Translations under genes and position numbers: made by a program
Shown: positions 45,496 through 54,434 of the stretch, one piece after another
How positions within the stretch are numbered: the first letter of the stretch is position 1
Layout of the letters: each line of letters opens with the position of its first letter
Notes under the pieces: generated by a model
Told to the model about the DNA's origin: nothing
Seen by the model: the letters and a program-made list of their open reading frames with translations, nothing else
Databases searched by the model: none
Assembly: GCA_963825765.1 (NCBI GenBank)
Contig: CAWGUU010000009.1
Coordinates: forward strand, 372,001-436,000
Source of the DNA: CAWGUU01 sp963825765
GTDB lineage: Bacteria; Actinomycetota; Acidimicrobiia; Acidimicrobiales; AC-14
DNA: 64,000 nt
Reading direction: 5' to 3'

Positions 45496-46416
45496 TCAGG
45501 ACTTGACCAGCGAGCCGTCCCCCTTCACGACGAACCACACGCCGCCGGAGCCCTGGCCGTTGGTCTCACCGGGGCCGCCGTCACCGGCGAAGTAGTAGAG
45601 GGGCCATTTGCCCAGCTTCAGCTGGTCGGGGCCACCGTCAGGACGGGCGACGGCGACCAGCTTGGCGCCGTCGATACCGTCGTCGGCGACGGGCGGTTTC
45701 GGAGCCGGGGCGGCCGGCCAGGCGGTGGCGCAACCTCCCGTACAGGTCGGGGCACCGGCCTCGTCCTTGGTGAAGGCGTACAGGGTGCGGCCGGTGCTGT
45801 CGGCCACGATCTCTCCGAAGCTGGAGTCCACCAGGCGCACCGACGCCTGGGCGGAGGCGGCCGCGGTGGCCTGCGCCGGCTCCGGGATCCGTCCGTAATT
45901 CGGAGTGGTGACGGCGCCGTCCTTCACCAGCTTGGCGTCGGGAGCGACCGCGAACCAGACCTCGCCCGACCCCTGGCCGTTGGTGTCGCCGGCGGTGGCG
46001 TCGCCCTCGAAGTAGTAGAGCGGCCATTTGCCGGCCGCGAGCTGCAGCGTCCCGTCGTCACGGGTGGTGGTGGCGAAAACCGCGGTGTCGAGACCGGGGC
46101 CGACGGCCCAGCTGGCGTCCACGAGCGCCGGCGGCCAGGCGAGGGCGCAGGCGCCGCTGCAGGTGCTCTTGGCGTCGACGTCGTTTGTGAACCCGTAGAG
46201 GGTCTTGCCGTCAGGGCCGACCACCACTTTGCCGACCTTGGTCTCGCCCAGCTTCACCGACGCTCCGTCCGGGACGATGAGGCTCCCGGTCGGGGCGGTG
46301 GCATCAGGGGCGGGTGCGGCTGTGGGCGCGTCGGAGTTGGAGCCGCAGGCACCGGCCACCAGGCCGGCGACGACGAGCGGGAGCACGAATCGCAGGGGAC
46401 GGGTGAGCAGGCGCAT
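45496..46416 (-). CDS. Lipoprotein with two Lipoprotein_15 (COG4315) repeats
   Basis: 306 residues from ATG 46416. Lipobox LVAGACGS, then two repeats with GKTLYGFTNDVDAKSTCSGACALAWPP and GRTLYAFTKDEAG, each ending in GKWPLYYFxGD and GQGSGxVWF. Two CxGxC motifs, one per repeat. Members of this family are secreted and often sit beside cupredoxins and ECF sigma factors. A role in extracytoplasmic redox or metal handling is likely but unproven. Confidence 0.85.
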   Translation of the reverse strand: MRLLTRPLRFVLPLVVAGLVAGACGSNSDAPTAAPAPDATAPTGSLIVPDGASVKLGETKVGKVVVGPDGKTLYGFTNDVDAKSTCSGACALAWPPALVDASWAVGPGLDTAVFATTTRDDGTLQLAAGKWPLYYFEGDATAGDTNGQGSGEVWFAVAPDAKLVKDGAVTTPNYGRIPEPAQATAAASAQASVRLVDSSFGEIVADSTGRTLYAFTKDEAGAPTCTGGCATAWPAAPAPKPPVADDGIDGAKLVAVARPDGGPDQLKLGKWPLYYFAGDGGPGETNGQGSGGVWFVVKGDGSLVKS

Positions 46417-46432
46417 CTGCGGACCTCCATGT

Positions 46433-46472
46433 CGGGATGGGCGAATCGGGATGGGCAAATCGGATGGGTATC
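46433..46472. repeat. Three 14-bp direct repeats in a divergent promoter region
   Basis: CGGGATGGGCGAAT, CGGGATGGGCAAAT and CGGATGGGTATC follow each other at 46433, 46447 and 46461, between the lipoprotein start (46416) and the sigma-factor start (46576). Likely regulator-binding iterons or part of the promoter. Confidence 0.55.
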
Positions 46473-46575
46473 GAGGTCCACTACGGCCGGCAGGGTCCCC
46501 CGGTTCCGGGTTTCAAGGGGAGCGGTCAAGGGTTTCCCCGATGTCAGCGGCCCCCCGGGCCGTCAGTCTCCAGGC

Positions 46576-47138
46576 ATGAGGACACACACGGCGCAGCGTC
46601 ATCCGGGATCGCGACAGGTGGTCGACGACGGGACCGTCGCCGCGTTCCGAGCCGGGGAGGCCGACGCGGTGCGAGCCGTCTACCGGGCCTACGGCGGCCT
46701 CGTCTTCGCGGTCGCCTACCGGGTGCTGGGCGACAGATCGCTGGCGGAGGACGCGGCCCAACAGGCGTTCGACCCGTCCCGCGACCTGGCCCCGTGGCTG
46801 GCCACCATCGCCCGCCGGGCCGCCATCGACGTCCACCGTCGGGAGGCGGCGCGGGTGCACCAGTCGCTCGAGCAGCGCGGCGGGGGCGAGTCGCTGTCCC
46901 CCGTGTCCCTCGACGACAGCGTCGAACGGGCCTACGACGTCTGGGCGGTCCGGTCGGCGGTCGACGACCTTCCCCGCGAGGAGCGTGACGTCGTGCGCCT
47001 CCAGCATCTCGACGGCCTCACCCATCGCCAGATCGCCGACGCCTCGTCATACCGATCGGCACGGTGAAGTCGCGGTCGAACCGGGCTCACTGCCGCCTGG
47101 CCGGGCGGCTCGGGTTCCTTCGGGAGGTCAGTGGGTGA
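46576..47138 (+). pseudogene. ECF sigma factor, frameshifted and internally deleted
   Basis: Region 2 is recognisable (VYRAYGGLVFAVAYRVLGD, then LAPWLATIARRAAIDVHRR), but about ten residues that should follow DAAQQAF are missing. Region 4 starts normally (DLPREERDVVRLQHLDGLTHRQIAD), then a frameshift near 47044 moves the end (IGTVKSRSNRAHCRLAGRL) into the +1 frame, stopping at TGA 47136-47138. Without the second helix of region 4 the product could not bind the -35 element. Divergent from the redox genes it may once have controlled. Confidence 0.7.
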
Positions 47139-47167
47139 ACCGCGCCGGGTAGCGCTCGTACCGGGCC

Positions 47168-47350
47168 GTGAAGACTGAGCCGGTGAGGATGGGGCCGATG
47201 GCGAGCGACGACACCCAGCCCGCGGACGACCCCGGCGAGCTGGCGGCGCTGCTGGTCGATCCTGCGTTGTGGGTCGAGTCGCCCGACGATCTCGAGGACC
47301 GGGTGATGGAGGCGATCGCGACCGAGGCGTCGCTGAGACGCCCGTCCTAA
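47168..47350 (+). pseudogene. Truncated anti-sigma factor N-terminus
   Basis: 60 residues: LAALLVDPALWVESPDDLEDRVMEAI is the usual cytoplasmic start of an ECF anti-sigma factor. The coding ends at TAA before any transmembrane helix. It follows the broken sigma gene, so both partners have decayed. The 94 bases after it show nothing. Confidence 0.5.
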
Positions 47351-47444
47351 TGGGGATCCACTGCCTCGAGGAACAAATCCGAGAGGCTGTGTCCGAGCCG
47401 CCGGCAGGTCAGCACTCGACCGGCCAGGGCGTTGAGCCCTACCG

Positions 47445-47738
47445 CTAGCGGCGGCCGTCGGTGAACATGCGCTTGCGCTCGGCGGTGTAGTGCCACCAGG
47501 GTTTGGCCGCTCCCCCGTTGGCCTGGTCGACGGCTGACATCACCGTGTCGAGCAGGCACGGGTCGTGGCGGCGACCGTCGGCCTGGCACATCTCCTCGTA
47601 GATCTCTACAGGGTCCCGACCGACGAGTTGGCTGGTCATCGTCACGCCGGCATGGCCGAGGTGACGGGCGATCGCGGGGCCGACGTTGACCAGGTCGAGC
47701 AGGTCCGACCTCGTCGTTGTGGTTGTTCCGGAGCTCAT
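47445..47738 (-). CDS. Cdd1-like helix-hairpin-helix protein
   Basis: 97 residues from ATG 47738. LLDLVNVGPAIARHLGHAGV is a helix-hairpin-helix, followed by the family signature YEEMCQADGRRHDPCLLDTVMSAVD and PWWHYTAERKRM, as in the Pathogenicity locus (Cdd1, PF11731) family. Probably nucleic-acid binding; function unknown. It diverges from the dehydrogenase gene. Confidence 0.8.
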   Translation of the reverse strand: MSSGTTTTTRSDLLDLVNVGPAIARHLGHAGVTMTSQLVGRDPVEIYEEMCQADGRRHDPCLLDTVMSAVDQANGGAAKPWWHYTAERKRMFTDGRR

Positions 47739-47821
47739 GGGCCAAGTGGACCACGGGGCGGGACGGGCTGTCTTGTCGATTTCGGACACCGGTGGGCCCG
47801 AGGCACGAGTAGAACGGGGCG

Positions 47822-48694
47822 GTGACTCTCATCGCTTTTGTCGGCCTCGGGCAGATGGGCCTGCCGATGGCCGGCCGCTTGCTCGACGCCGGCTACGACG
47901 ACCTGGTGGTGTGGAACCGGACCGCGGAGAAGGCTGCGCCCCTGGTGGAGCGTGGGGCCCGGCTGGTGGACTCGCCGGCCGAGGCGGCCCGCCAGTCAGA
48001 GGTGGTGATCACCATGCTGTCCACGCCCGAGGCGCTGGAAGAGGTCGTGTTCGGCCCCGGCGGGCTGGCCGAGGGCATGGACGAGGGCCACACCCTGATC
48101 GACATGTCGACGGTCGGGCCCGACGCTGTCCGTGACCTGGCCGAGAGGGTGCCCGCGGACGTCGACGTGATCGACGCGCCGGTGCTCGGCAGCATCCCCC
48201 AGGCCACCGACGGCACCCTGAAGGTCTTCGTCGGCGCCGAGCCGATGCTGGCCGAGGAGTGGACGCCGCTGCTGGAGACGTTCGGCACGCCCATCTACAT
48301 GGGGCCGGCGGGGTCGGGCGCGGCCATGAAGCTGGTCACCAACTCGATCCTCGGCGCGCTGATGTCGGGGCTGGCCGAGGCCCTGACCCTGTCCGACGCC
48401 TTCGCCCTGGATCAGTCGGTGGTGCTGGACATCCTGGCCGAGTCGCAGATCGGCGTCATCGTCCGCAGCAAGCGCGACAACATCGAGTCGGGCCGGTTCC
48501 CCGCCAACTTCAAGCTGTCTCTGGCGGCCAAGGACCTCCGTCTGGTGTCGGGCATCGCCGAGAACGCCGGGCTGGCCCTACCGCTGGCCACCGCAGCCCG
48601 GGCTTGGTTCGAGCTGGCCGACGCCCAGGGTCTCGGGGATCTCGACTACTCGGCCGTCACGGCCCAGGCGAGGGGCCGTCCCGTCAAGCGCTGA
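47822..48694 (+). CDS. Beta-hydroxyacid dehydrogenase (3-hydroxyisobutyrate dehydrogenase type)
   Basis: 290 residues, GTG start. FVGLGQMGLPMAGRLLDAG binds NAD(P); DAPVLGSIPQATDGTL is the substrate loop; GPAGSGAAMKLVTNSI holds the catalytic Lys; KDLRLVSGIAENAG is the C-terminal cofactor-loop region. It oxidises or reduces short beta-hydroxyacids; exact substrate open. Its 3-prime 27 bases recur at 51642, on the other side of a foreign segment. Confidence 0.88.
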   Translation: MTLIAFVGLGQMGLPMAGRLLDAGYDDLVVWNRTAEKAAPLVERGARLVDSPAEAARQSEVVITMLSTPEALEEVVFGPGGLAEGMDEGHTLIDMSTVGPDAVRDLAERVPADVDVIDAPVLGSIPQATDGTLKVFVGAEPMLAEEWTPLLETFGTPIYMGPAGSGAAMKLVTNSILGALMSGLAEALTLSDAFALDQSVVLDILAESQIGVIVRSKRDNIESGRFPANFKLSLAAKDLRLVSGIAENAGLALPLATAARAWFELADAQGLGDLDYSAVTAQARGRPVKR

Positions 48695-48706
48695 GTGGAA
48701 GAGACT
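48680..48706. repeat. Left copy of an imperfect direct repeat flanking a foreign segment
   Basis: Covers the last four codons and stop of the dehydrogenase gene. It matches 51642-51666 in 24 of 25 aligned bases with a 2-base gap. The repeat pair brackets 2.9 kb with a low-GC glycosyltransferase and a Tn3 fragment. Confidence 0.6.
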
Positions 48707-48709
48707 GTG

Positions 48710-48749
48710 GCCTGAGGGGCAAAGTGGCGCTTGAGCACCGCCCTCAGGC
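48710..48749. terminator. 9-bp inverted repeat between convergent genes
   Basis: GCCTGAGGG (48710-48718) and CCCTCAGGC (48741-48749), perfect, spacer 22 bases, lying between the stops of the dehydrogenase (+) and the glycosyltransferase (-). A bidirectional terminator is the simplest reading. Confidence 0.45.
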
Positions 48750-48764
48750 ACTGCTCGGCGGTTG

Positions 48765-50894
48765 TCATAACTGAGGTTTCGGTGTTGCAGGGTTCCAGTT
48801 TAGCCGCTTCAGACGTCGCCGAAAGCCGAGCACGAACATGGCTTGGGCCGCGATGACTGGCCACACGTACGGGATCGCCAAGACGACCAGCACCGGGACG
48901 GTCCGCGCTATCGCCCATGCCGGGTTTCCAATCCCGCCGGGCACAAGCGGAACGATGTGAGGTTTCCAGACGAGGGCGAGCGTGAGAGCCGGAAATCCGA
49001 TCAGGAGCGACCAGCCAACAACGAGTATCCACAAGGAGCCCACGTCAACTAATCGAGCGATGCCAACCCACAAGACCGGGGCGAGTGCAATACCGCTCCA
49101 CCAGATGTGGTCACTTGTCCATAGAACTAGGAGACGAAGTCGCCGCAGGTTCGCTCGGATTACGAGCCTAGCGCTCCGCGGTAGTTGTTCGAAGTTGATG
49201 CTGCTCACAAGCATGTCCGCAGTCCGCGCCCGTGCCAAGCCAGCTACCTCATCCATTCCTCCCGTGCCCCAACGAACTCGCTGGCTCCAAAAGGCTCGAT
49301 AGGTGGCCCAGACTCCGGCCTGCTCCGGGGCGGCCTCAAGGACATAGGCGGGGACAAGGCGTGTCAACTTCGAAGCGCCATCTAGTAACCCATACTGGCT
49401 AAGAACAATACGAGCGTCCTCGCATATGATCGACGTATCCCAAGGTTCACCGTATCGACGTCGAAGATACGACAGGAACGCCGCGGACATGACCATTCCG
49501 GACCCAGCTGTTAGATCTGGCCTTCGTCTGGTCCGAACGCTGCGGGCCCACCGTCCTGGACCAGCAATACTATCGCTCACAATGATCGATCGGACCAACC
49601 AATTCCGACCTGCATAGTTGTTCGTCGTGATCGGCAGGAGTTGCCAGATGGCGTTCGGCTCGGGATGCTGAAGCATTTCTCGTGAGGTCAGGGCGAGCGC
49701 TGATGCGTGGACCAAGGAGTCGCAGTCGATGACCATGACTTGCGTGTCTTGTTGGACCCATCCGTAAGCCGACGCCTCTTCAAAACCGTAGTTTAGGGCT
49801 AACGCTTTGTTGCGCCGGTCTGCCGCTGGCCTGGTCACATGAGCAATGTTTGATCTGGCGATTCGTGGGAGTACCTCGTCGAGCACTGTCTGAGTCGCCG
49901 GATGCCTCCCTGCGTATGTAGTCGCTATGAGGCGTGCCAATCGCTCATGCTCGTGTAGAACGCGTTCCGATAGCTCGGCCAACTCCACTGGGTCAAGAGG
50001 TAGGTTGCGGAGCGACGCGCGCAGTTCCCGGAAAAGCGCTCGCCGCGTTCGCCGTTTGTTCAGCTCGCCGAGAGCTAGCCGGATCGCCAGCTCGGGATTC
50101 GCATGCTGCGTCTCTGGGTCGACTCCGCACAGTAGTGCAGTGTCCTCAAGGACCTTCGTGGCAGAGCGGGAGCCCCTCAGTAGGGCGTCCTCAATGATCT
50201 GGCGAGCGGGAACGTTCAGCCTATCGTCGATCGAATAGCCGCGCGGAACGCTTTCCACCTGAGCCTCAGCCCACGCCCAGAGAAGTGTTCGACCGCGAAT
50301 ACCAAACGCAGCGACGCACAAGAGGGACGATGATTTCTGGTGTAGTGCCTCCCTAAGGAGAAGCCCAGCCTCCCGCGTCGGCACTAACCGTGGCCGGTTG
50401 CTATGCGCTGCGGATGTCACGATCTCGTGGCCGATTTCCAGCGATCGACGTGAGACGAGTGCCGTCTCGTGCTGGTCAGATATGAAGACGGCTCGCCAGC
50501 ATTTAGCGGGATAGTTCATCTCGCTGAGCATGGTTGCGACGGTACGAATGCTCGGCCCCGCACCGTAGGATGGGACGAGTATCAGGTAACGCGGCCAGCG
50601 ATCTTCGTCGGCCAAGTCTTGAAGGTCGCCGATGGGATCGGTGCTCATCGCGCGCCGTATTAGCCGTAGCGTGCTGGCCGTCCATAGTGTGAAACACAGC
50701 AGTCGTCCGTAGAAGAACCAGTAGTAGAGGATCGCTCCGAAGACGAGTACGGAGTGCTGATTGGGGTGAATAGCCGCCCACAAGAGGGCGACTAGAACTA
50801 GTTGAAGTAGCAGTCGAGCAGCAAAGAACCGGTCTCTGTGTACCCAACTCGGTTCGGCGCTGTGCTCGCCAGCTCCCTCGGAATAGCGAAACAA
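48765..50894 (-). CDS. Large membrane glycosyltransferase, GT2 type
   Basis: 709 residues. Two N-terminal helices, a cytoplasmic GT-A-like domain, and four to five C-terminal helices, as in cellulose synthase-like enzymes. Motifs: LVPSYGAGPSIRTV, MVIDCDSLVHASAL (DxD), GSGMVMSAAFLSYL, IICEDARIVLSQYG (ED) and QRVRWGTGG (QxxRW-type). An inserted helical stretch of about 150 residues separates the first motif from the DxD, longer than usual. GC and codon choice are clearly lower than in the flanking genes, so it is probably acquired. It likely synthesises or extends a surface glycan. Confidence 0.8.
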   Translation of the reverse strand: MFRYSEGAGEHSAEPSWVHRDRFFAARLLLQLVLVALLWAAIHPNQHSVLVFGAILYYWFFYGRLLCFTLWTASTLRLIRRAMSTDPIGDLQDLADEDRWPRYLILVPSYGAGPSIRTVATMLSEMNYPAKCWRAVFISDQHETALVSRRSLEIGHEIVTSAAHSNRPRLVPTREAGLLLREALHQKSSSLLCVAAFGIRGRTLLWAWAEAQVESVPRGYSIDDRLNVPARQIIEDALLRGSRSATKVLEDTALLCGVDPETQHANPELAIRLALGELNKRRTRRALFRELRASLRNLPLDPVELAELSERVLHEHERLARLIATTYAGRHPATQTVLDEVLPRIARSNIAHVTRPAADRRNKALALNYGFEEASAYGWVQQDTQVMVIDCDSLVHASALALTSREMLQHPEPNAIWQLLPITTNNYAGRNWLVRSIIVSDSIAGPGRWARSVRTRRRPDLTAGSGMVMSAAFLSYLRRRYGEPWDTSIICEDARIVLSQYGLLDGASKLTRLVPAYVLEAAPEQAGVWATYRAFWSQRVRWGTGGMDEVAGLARARTADMLVSSINFEQLPRSARLVIRANLRRLRLLVLWTSDHIWWSGIALAPVLWVGIARLVDVGSLWILVVGWSLLIGFPALTLALVWKPHIVPLVPGGIGNPAWAIARTVPVLVVLAIPYVWPVIAAQAMFVLGFRRRLKRLNWNPATPKPQL

Positions 50895-50949
50895 TACGGA
50901 CCTTTCCCGAACTCGTTCGAGTGCTGCGACATAGGACTGGGGTAGCTAG

Positions 50950-51544
50950 CTACGTACGTTTGGTACGCCTCGCACGTGGCCGGGGTCCGCCTTCAGCTCT
51001 GCCAGCGCACTGTCTGCGTCTTCGCCGACGAGCGTCTCCAGGCGATCCTGGCCGTTGGAGGAAGCCGAGCGACTGCCTCAGCGCAGAACGTTTGTCGAAT
51101 TCTGCGCCCGCTGCCGTCAGAATCCGTTCCAGGCGACCGCGCGGCTCGATGTGCTTGGCACGGCACTGGGCGAGAGGAGCCTCCCGGAGCCGGCCCTCGG
51201 ACAGGTCAACCGAGCACGCCTCCTCGCTCAGCCAGGCCGCGAGGTGGTCCTCGTCGCCGCGCGTGGCCTCTCGGAACTCGAAGGCCCCTCGGATCTCGGC
51301 ACGGTGGTACTTGATCGTCCGTGCCGACCAGTCGTAAGTGGCGAGCTCGGCGGGCTCCACCCTTACCCGCTGCGCCACATAACTCACCGACGTGACGCGG
51401 GAACCGGCCTTCGAGCTCGACGAACCTCAGCAGAAGGGCGAGCCCACGCCGAGTCGGGCCCGACTTGTTGCCGACGAGCGCCGCGTCGCCCTCGACCAGG
51501 GACCAGCAGGCGATCAGCTGCTGCAGCTCCCACTCCCGCCGCAC
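50950..51544 (-). pseudogene. N-terminal fragment of a Tn3-family transposase
   Basis: Two frames together give a DUF4158-like N-terminus: ELQQLIACWSLVEGDAALVGNKSG, LALLLRFVELEGRFPR, YVAQRVRVEPAELATYDWSARTIKYHRAEIR and FREATRGDEDHLAAWLSEE. A frameshift lies near 51375, another near 51050, and coding ends at about 50950. The catalytic 700 residues are absent. It adjoins the foreign glycosyltransferase. Confidence 0.65.
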
Positions 51545-51641
51545 CGGGACCCCTCCACGGCCAGCGTCCGCCGACCCCCGTCGTCAAGGTAGTGCCTGCC
51601 GCGCCACCCTTGCCCCGGGGGCCACGCTCGGGAGCCTCAGG

Positions 51642-51666
51642 CCCGTCAAGGGCTGAGTGGGAGACT
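51642..51666. repeat. Right copy of the imperfect direct repeat
   Basis: CCCGTCAAGGGCTGAGTGGGAGACT corresponds to 48680-48706. It lies 27 bases before the PPOX gene. It still contains a codon series RPVKG-stop, as if the 3-prime end of the dehydrogenase gene had been duplicated. Confidence 0.6.
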
Positions 51667-51692
51667 CCCCATAGAGACATCGAGGAGGCCTG

Positions 51693-52100
51693 ATGGACAT
51701 CGAGAACGCCCGGGACTTCATCCGCCAGAACCACAATGCCGTTCTCGCTACCTACCGGGCCGACGGCCGGCCCCAGATGTCGCCGGTGATGGCCGTCGTG
51801 GACAGTGAGGGGCGGGTGGCGATCAGCAGCCGGGAGCCCGCCTACAAGGTGAGGAACCTCCGGCGTGACCCCCGCGTCTCGGTGCTCGTGACCAAGGACG
51901 GCTCGTGGGAGTGGATCCAGGTGGACGGCACCGCCACCACGGTCTCCCTGCCCGACGCCATGGAGCCACTGATCGAGCAGTACCGGCTCGCGGCCGGCGA
52001 GCATCCCGATTGGGACGACTTCCGCGCGGCCATGGAGCGGGAGGAGCGCCTGCTCATCAGGGTCGACATCGAGCGGGCGGGCCCAGACCGCTCGGGCTGA
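51693..52100 (+). CDS. PPOX-class F420-dependent oxidoreductase
   Basis: 135 residues, ATG with gaggagg 5 bases upstream. The split-barrel flavin/deazaflavin fold is shown by HNAVLATYRADGRPQMSPV, VAISSREPAYKVRNLRRDPRVSVLV and WIQVDGTATTV. These small enzymes of actinobacteria use coenzyme F420 (or FMN) to reduce diverse substrates. No operon partner. Confidence 0.85.
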   Translation: MDIENARDFIRQNHNAVLATYRADGRPQMSPVMAVVDSEGRVAISSREPAYKVRNLRRDPRVSVLVTKDGSWEWIQVDGTATTVSLPDAMEPLIEQYRLAAGEHPDWDDFRAAMEREERLLIRVDIERAGPDRSG

Positions 52101-52121
52101 CAGCGCCGCGAGCCCGGCCGG

Positions 52122-52754
52122 TTACCGGCGGGGCATGACCTGGTCGACGAGGGCGGGGACCGAATCCGGGTCGAACGCCTCGTGGAGCAGCAGCCGGCGG
52201 ACGACGATCGGCCCGAAAAGGCACTCGGCGAGCAGGCCGATGTCCAGTTCGGCGGCGATCTCGCCCACCTCGACGCCCTCGGCCAGCAGGTCGACGAGGA
52301 CCTGGCGGCGCTCGTGGGCGACGCGCCGGTGGATGGCGAGGATCTCCGGGTCGCGCTCGGCGGCGTCGATGATCGCCGGCAGGCACGACGACCAGGTGGA
52401 GTCGGCCATGCCGGTGGCCACGGTGACGAGGAGGGCCGTCACCCGCTCCCGCACCGAGCCTCCCACCGGCTGGGTGACGGCGGTCTTCAGGGTTCGGATG
52501 GCGTCCTCGATCAGGTCGAGCTTGCCCGACCAGTGCCGGTACACGGTGCTCTTGCCCACCCCGGCCCGGACCGCGACCGCCTCCATGGTGAGGCCCCCGC
52601 AGCCGACGTCGGCTATCAGGTCGAGGGCGGCGGCGAGGATGACGCGGCGGGACCTCTCGACCCTGGGGTCGACCTCGACCGGTCGGCCTTCGTCGCTCCG
52701 GACCTCGCCAGGCGAGCCTGCCGGGGCTGGCGTGTTCGGGGCTGCCGCGTTCAA
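52122..52754 (-). CDS. TetR-family repressor
   Basis: 210 residues, probably from TTG 52754, which overlaps the MFS stop (TTGA). The helix-turn-helix is in ILAAALDLIADVGCGGLTMEAVAVRAGVGKSTVYRHWSGK. The C-terminal ligand domain is of the TetR_C type. It is co-transcribed with the DHA2 exporter and presumably represses it via the palindrome at 54388. Confidence 0.88.
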   Translation of the reverse strand: MNAAAPNTPAPAGSPGEVRSDEGRPVEVDPRVERSRRVILAAALDLIADVGCGGLTMEAVAVRAGVGKSTVYRHWSGKLDLIEDAIRTLKTAVTQPVGGSVRERVTALLVTVATGMADSTWSSCLPAIIDAAERDPEILAIHRRVAHERRQVLVDLLAEGVEVGEIAAELDIGLLAECLFGPIVVRRLLLHEAFDPDSVPALVDQVMPRR

Positions 52755-54352
52755 GGCGCAACGTCCACGGGTGCCGCCGGCGTGGCCGGGTCGGCGGCCA
52801 GCACCGCGGCCTCCTCGACGCGTCGGTTGAAGACGATGATGACGGCGACGGCGGCCGCCAGGGCCAGCACCGACGCGACGCCGCTGGCCAGGTTGAACGC
52901 GTCGGTGAAGGCGGCGCCGGCCCGAGCGGCCAGCTGCGCTCCCCCGGTGACCTGTTCGGCGACAATGGTGGCCGCGCCCACCGACTCGCTGGCGGCCTCG
53001 CGCACGGGCGGTGGCAGGGAGAGCCCGCCCAGGTCGACCGACGACCGGTACACGGCGCTGGCGATGCTGCCCAGGACGGCGATGCCGAGCGCCCCACCCA
53101 CCTCCCGGGTGGTGTCGTTGATCGCCGATCCCACCCCGGCCTTGGCGGACGGGACCGCGCTCATGATGCTGCCGGTGGCCGGGGCGGCAGTGAGGCTCAT
53201 TCCCGCACCGAGCAGGACAAGGGCGATGGCCAGAACGAAGTAGGGCGTGTCGGTGCCGACGAGGAGGGCGAGGACGGCGAAGCCGGCGGAGATGAGGACG
53301 AAGCCCGATGCCATCACCGGTCCCGTGCCTACCCGCTCGGCCAGCATCGCGCTCCTCGGGGCGACGGCCACGAGGGTGACGGCGAGGGGCAGCGTCGACA
53401 GCCCGGCGCTCAGCGGCGAGTAGCCCCGCACGAACTGCAGGTAGAGCGTGAACAGGAAAAAGAGGCCGAACATGATGAAGAAGGCGACGGTGACGACGGC
53501 GCTCCCGACGCTCAGCCGACGGTCCCTGAACAGCTTGAGCGGCAGCATCGGATGGACCGTGCGCCGCTCCCAGAGGAGGAATCCCACCAGTCCGATGGCG
53601 GCCCCGGCGTAGGCGACGAGCACCTGCGTGCTCGTCCAGCCCAGCTCCGGGCCCTCGATGATCCCGTACACCAGCGAACCCAGTCCCACGAGGGAGAGAC
53701 CGGCCCCCACGGGGTCGAGAGGCGTGGCATCGGGGTCCTTCGACGTCGGGGAGAACACCGCCACCGCGGCCACCACCAGCGCCACGATCGGCACGTTGAC
53801 CAGGAACACCGAGCCCCACCAGAAGTGCTCGAGGAGGGCGCCCGACAGGATCGGGCCGAGCGCTCCCCCGGCTCCCGCGAACCCCGCCCACGTGGCGATG
53901 GCCCGGCGCCGCTCCTGGGGCGGGAAGATCGTCGTCAGCAGCGAAAGGGTGGCGGGCATGACGAAGGCGGCGCCGATCCCGGTGATCACCCGGCCGACGA
54001 CCACCTGGGTCGACGCGGTGCCGAGCCCGCCGATCAGCGAACCGGTGGTGAAGACGAGGAGCCCGAAGATGAGGGCCCGCTTCCGTCCGAAGCGGTCGCC
54101 CAGGGCGCCGGCGGGCAGGAGCAGGGCGGCGAAGACGAGCGCGTAGGAGTCGACGATCCACTGCAGGGCGCTGGAGCTGGCGCCGAGGTCGCGCTGCATG
54201 CTCGGCAGGGCCACGTTGAGCCCGGAGACGGACATGACGACCATGACCAGCGACAGGCACATGATCCCGAGGAGGAACCACCGGCGCCGGTAGACGACAG
54301 GGTCCTCGTGGAGCACGCCCGCCGGGGTGCGGGGTGGGCGCGTCGTCGTCAT
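52751..54352 (-). CDS. MFS drug exporter, DHA2 type, with TetR partner
   Basis: 533 residues from ATG 54352 (aaaggaa upstream). 14 hydrophobic segments; LGDRFGRKRAL loop signature; motif C GAGGALGPILSGALL; GLNVALPSMQRDLG in helix 1. A proton-driven exporter, probably of a drug or lipophilic metabolite that also inactivates the TetR repressor encoded downstream. Confidence 0.9.
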   Translation of the reverse strand: MTTTRPPRTPAGVLHEDPVVYRRRWFLLGIMCLSLVMVVMSVSGLNVALPSMQRDLGASSSALQWIVDSYALVFAALLLPAGALGDRFGRKRALIFGLLVFTTGSLIGGLGTASTQVVVGRVITGIGAAFVMPATLSLLTTIFPPQERRRAIATWAGFAGAGGALGPILSGALLEHFWWGSVFLVNVPIVALVVAAVAVFSPTSKDPDATPLDPVGAGLSLVGLGSLVYGIIEGPELGWTSTQVLVAYAGAAIGLVGFLLWERRTVHPMLPLKLFRDRRLSVGSAVVTVAFFIMFGLFFLFTLYLQFVRGYSPLSAGLSTLPLAVTLVAVAPRSAMLAERVGTGPVMASGFVLISAGFAVLALLVGTDTPYFVLAIALVLLGAGMSLTAAPATGSIMSAVPSAKAGVGSAINDTTREVGGALGIAVLGSIASAVYRSSVDLGGLSLPPPVREAASESVGAATIVAEQVTGGAQLAARAGAAFTDAFNLASGVASVLALAAAVAVIIVFNRRVEEAAVLAADPATPAAPVDVAP

Positions 54353-54387
54353 CGGCTGTTCCTTTCGGCACGGGAGTGTATCGCTGC

Positions 54388-54403
54388 GAAACGGAACCGT
54401 ATC
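54388..54403 (-). promoter_or_regulatory. TetR-type operator upstream of the MFS-tetR operon
   Basis: GAAACGGAACCGTATC, seven-base arms with one mismatch around AA, typical of TetR-family operators. It lies 36 bases upstream of the exporter ATG. Confidence 0.65.
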
Positions 54404-54434
54404 AGAGTTGACCGGCCGCACGGCCGAGTTGGCG

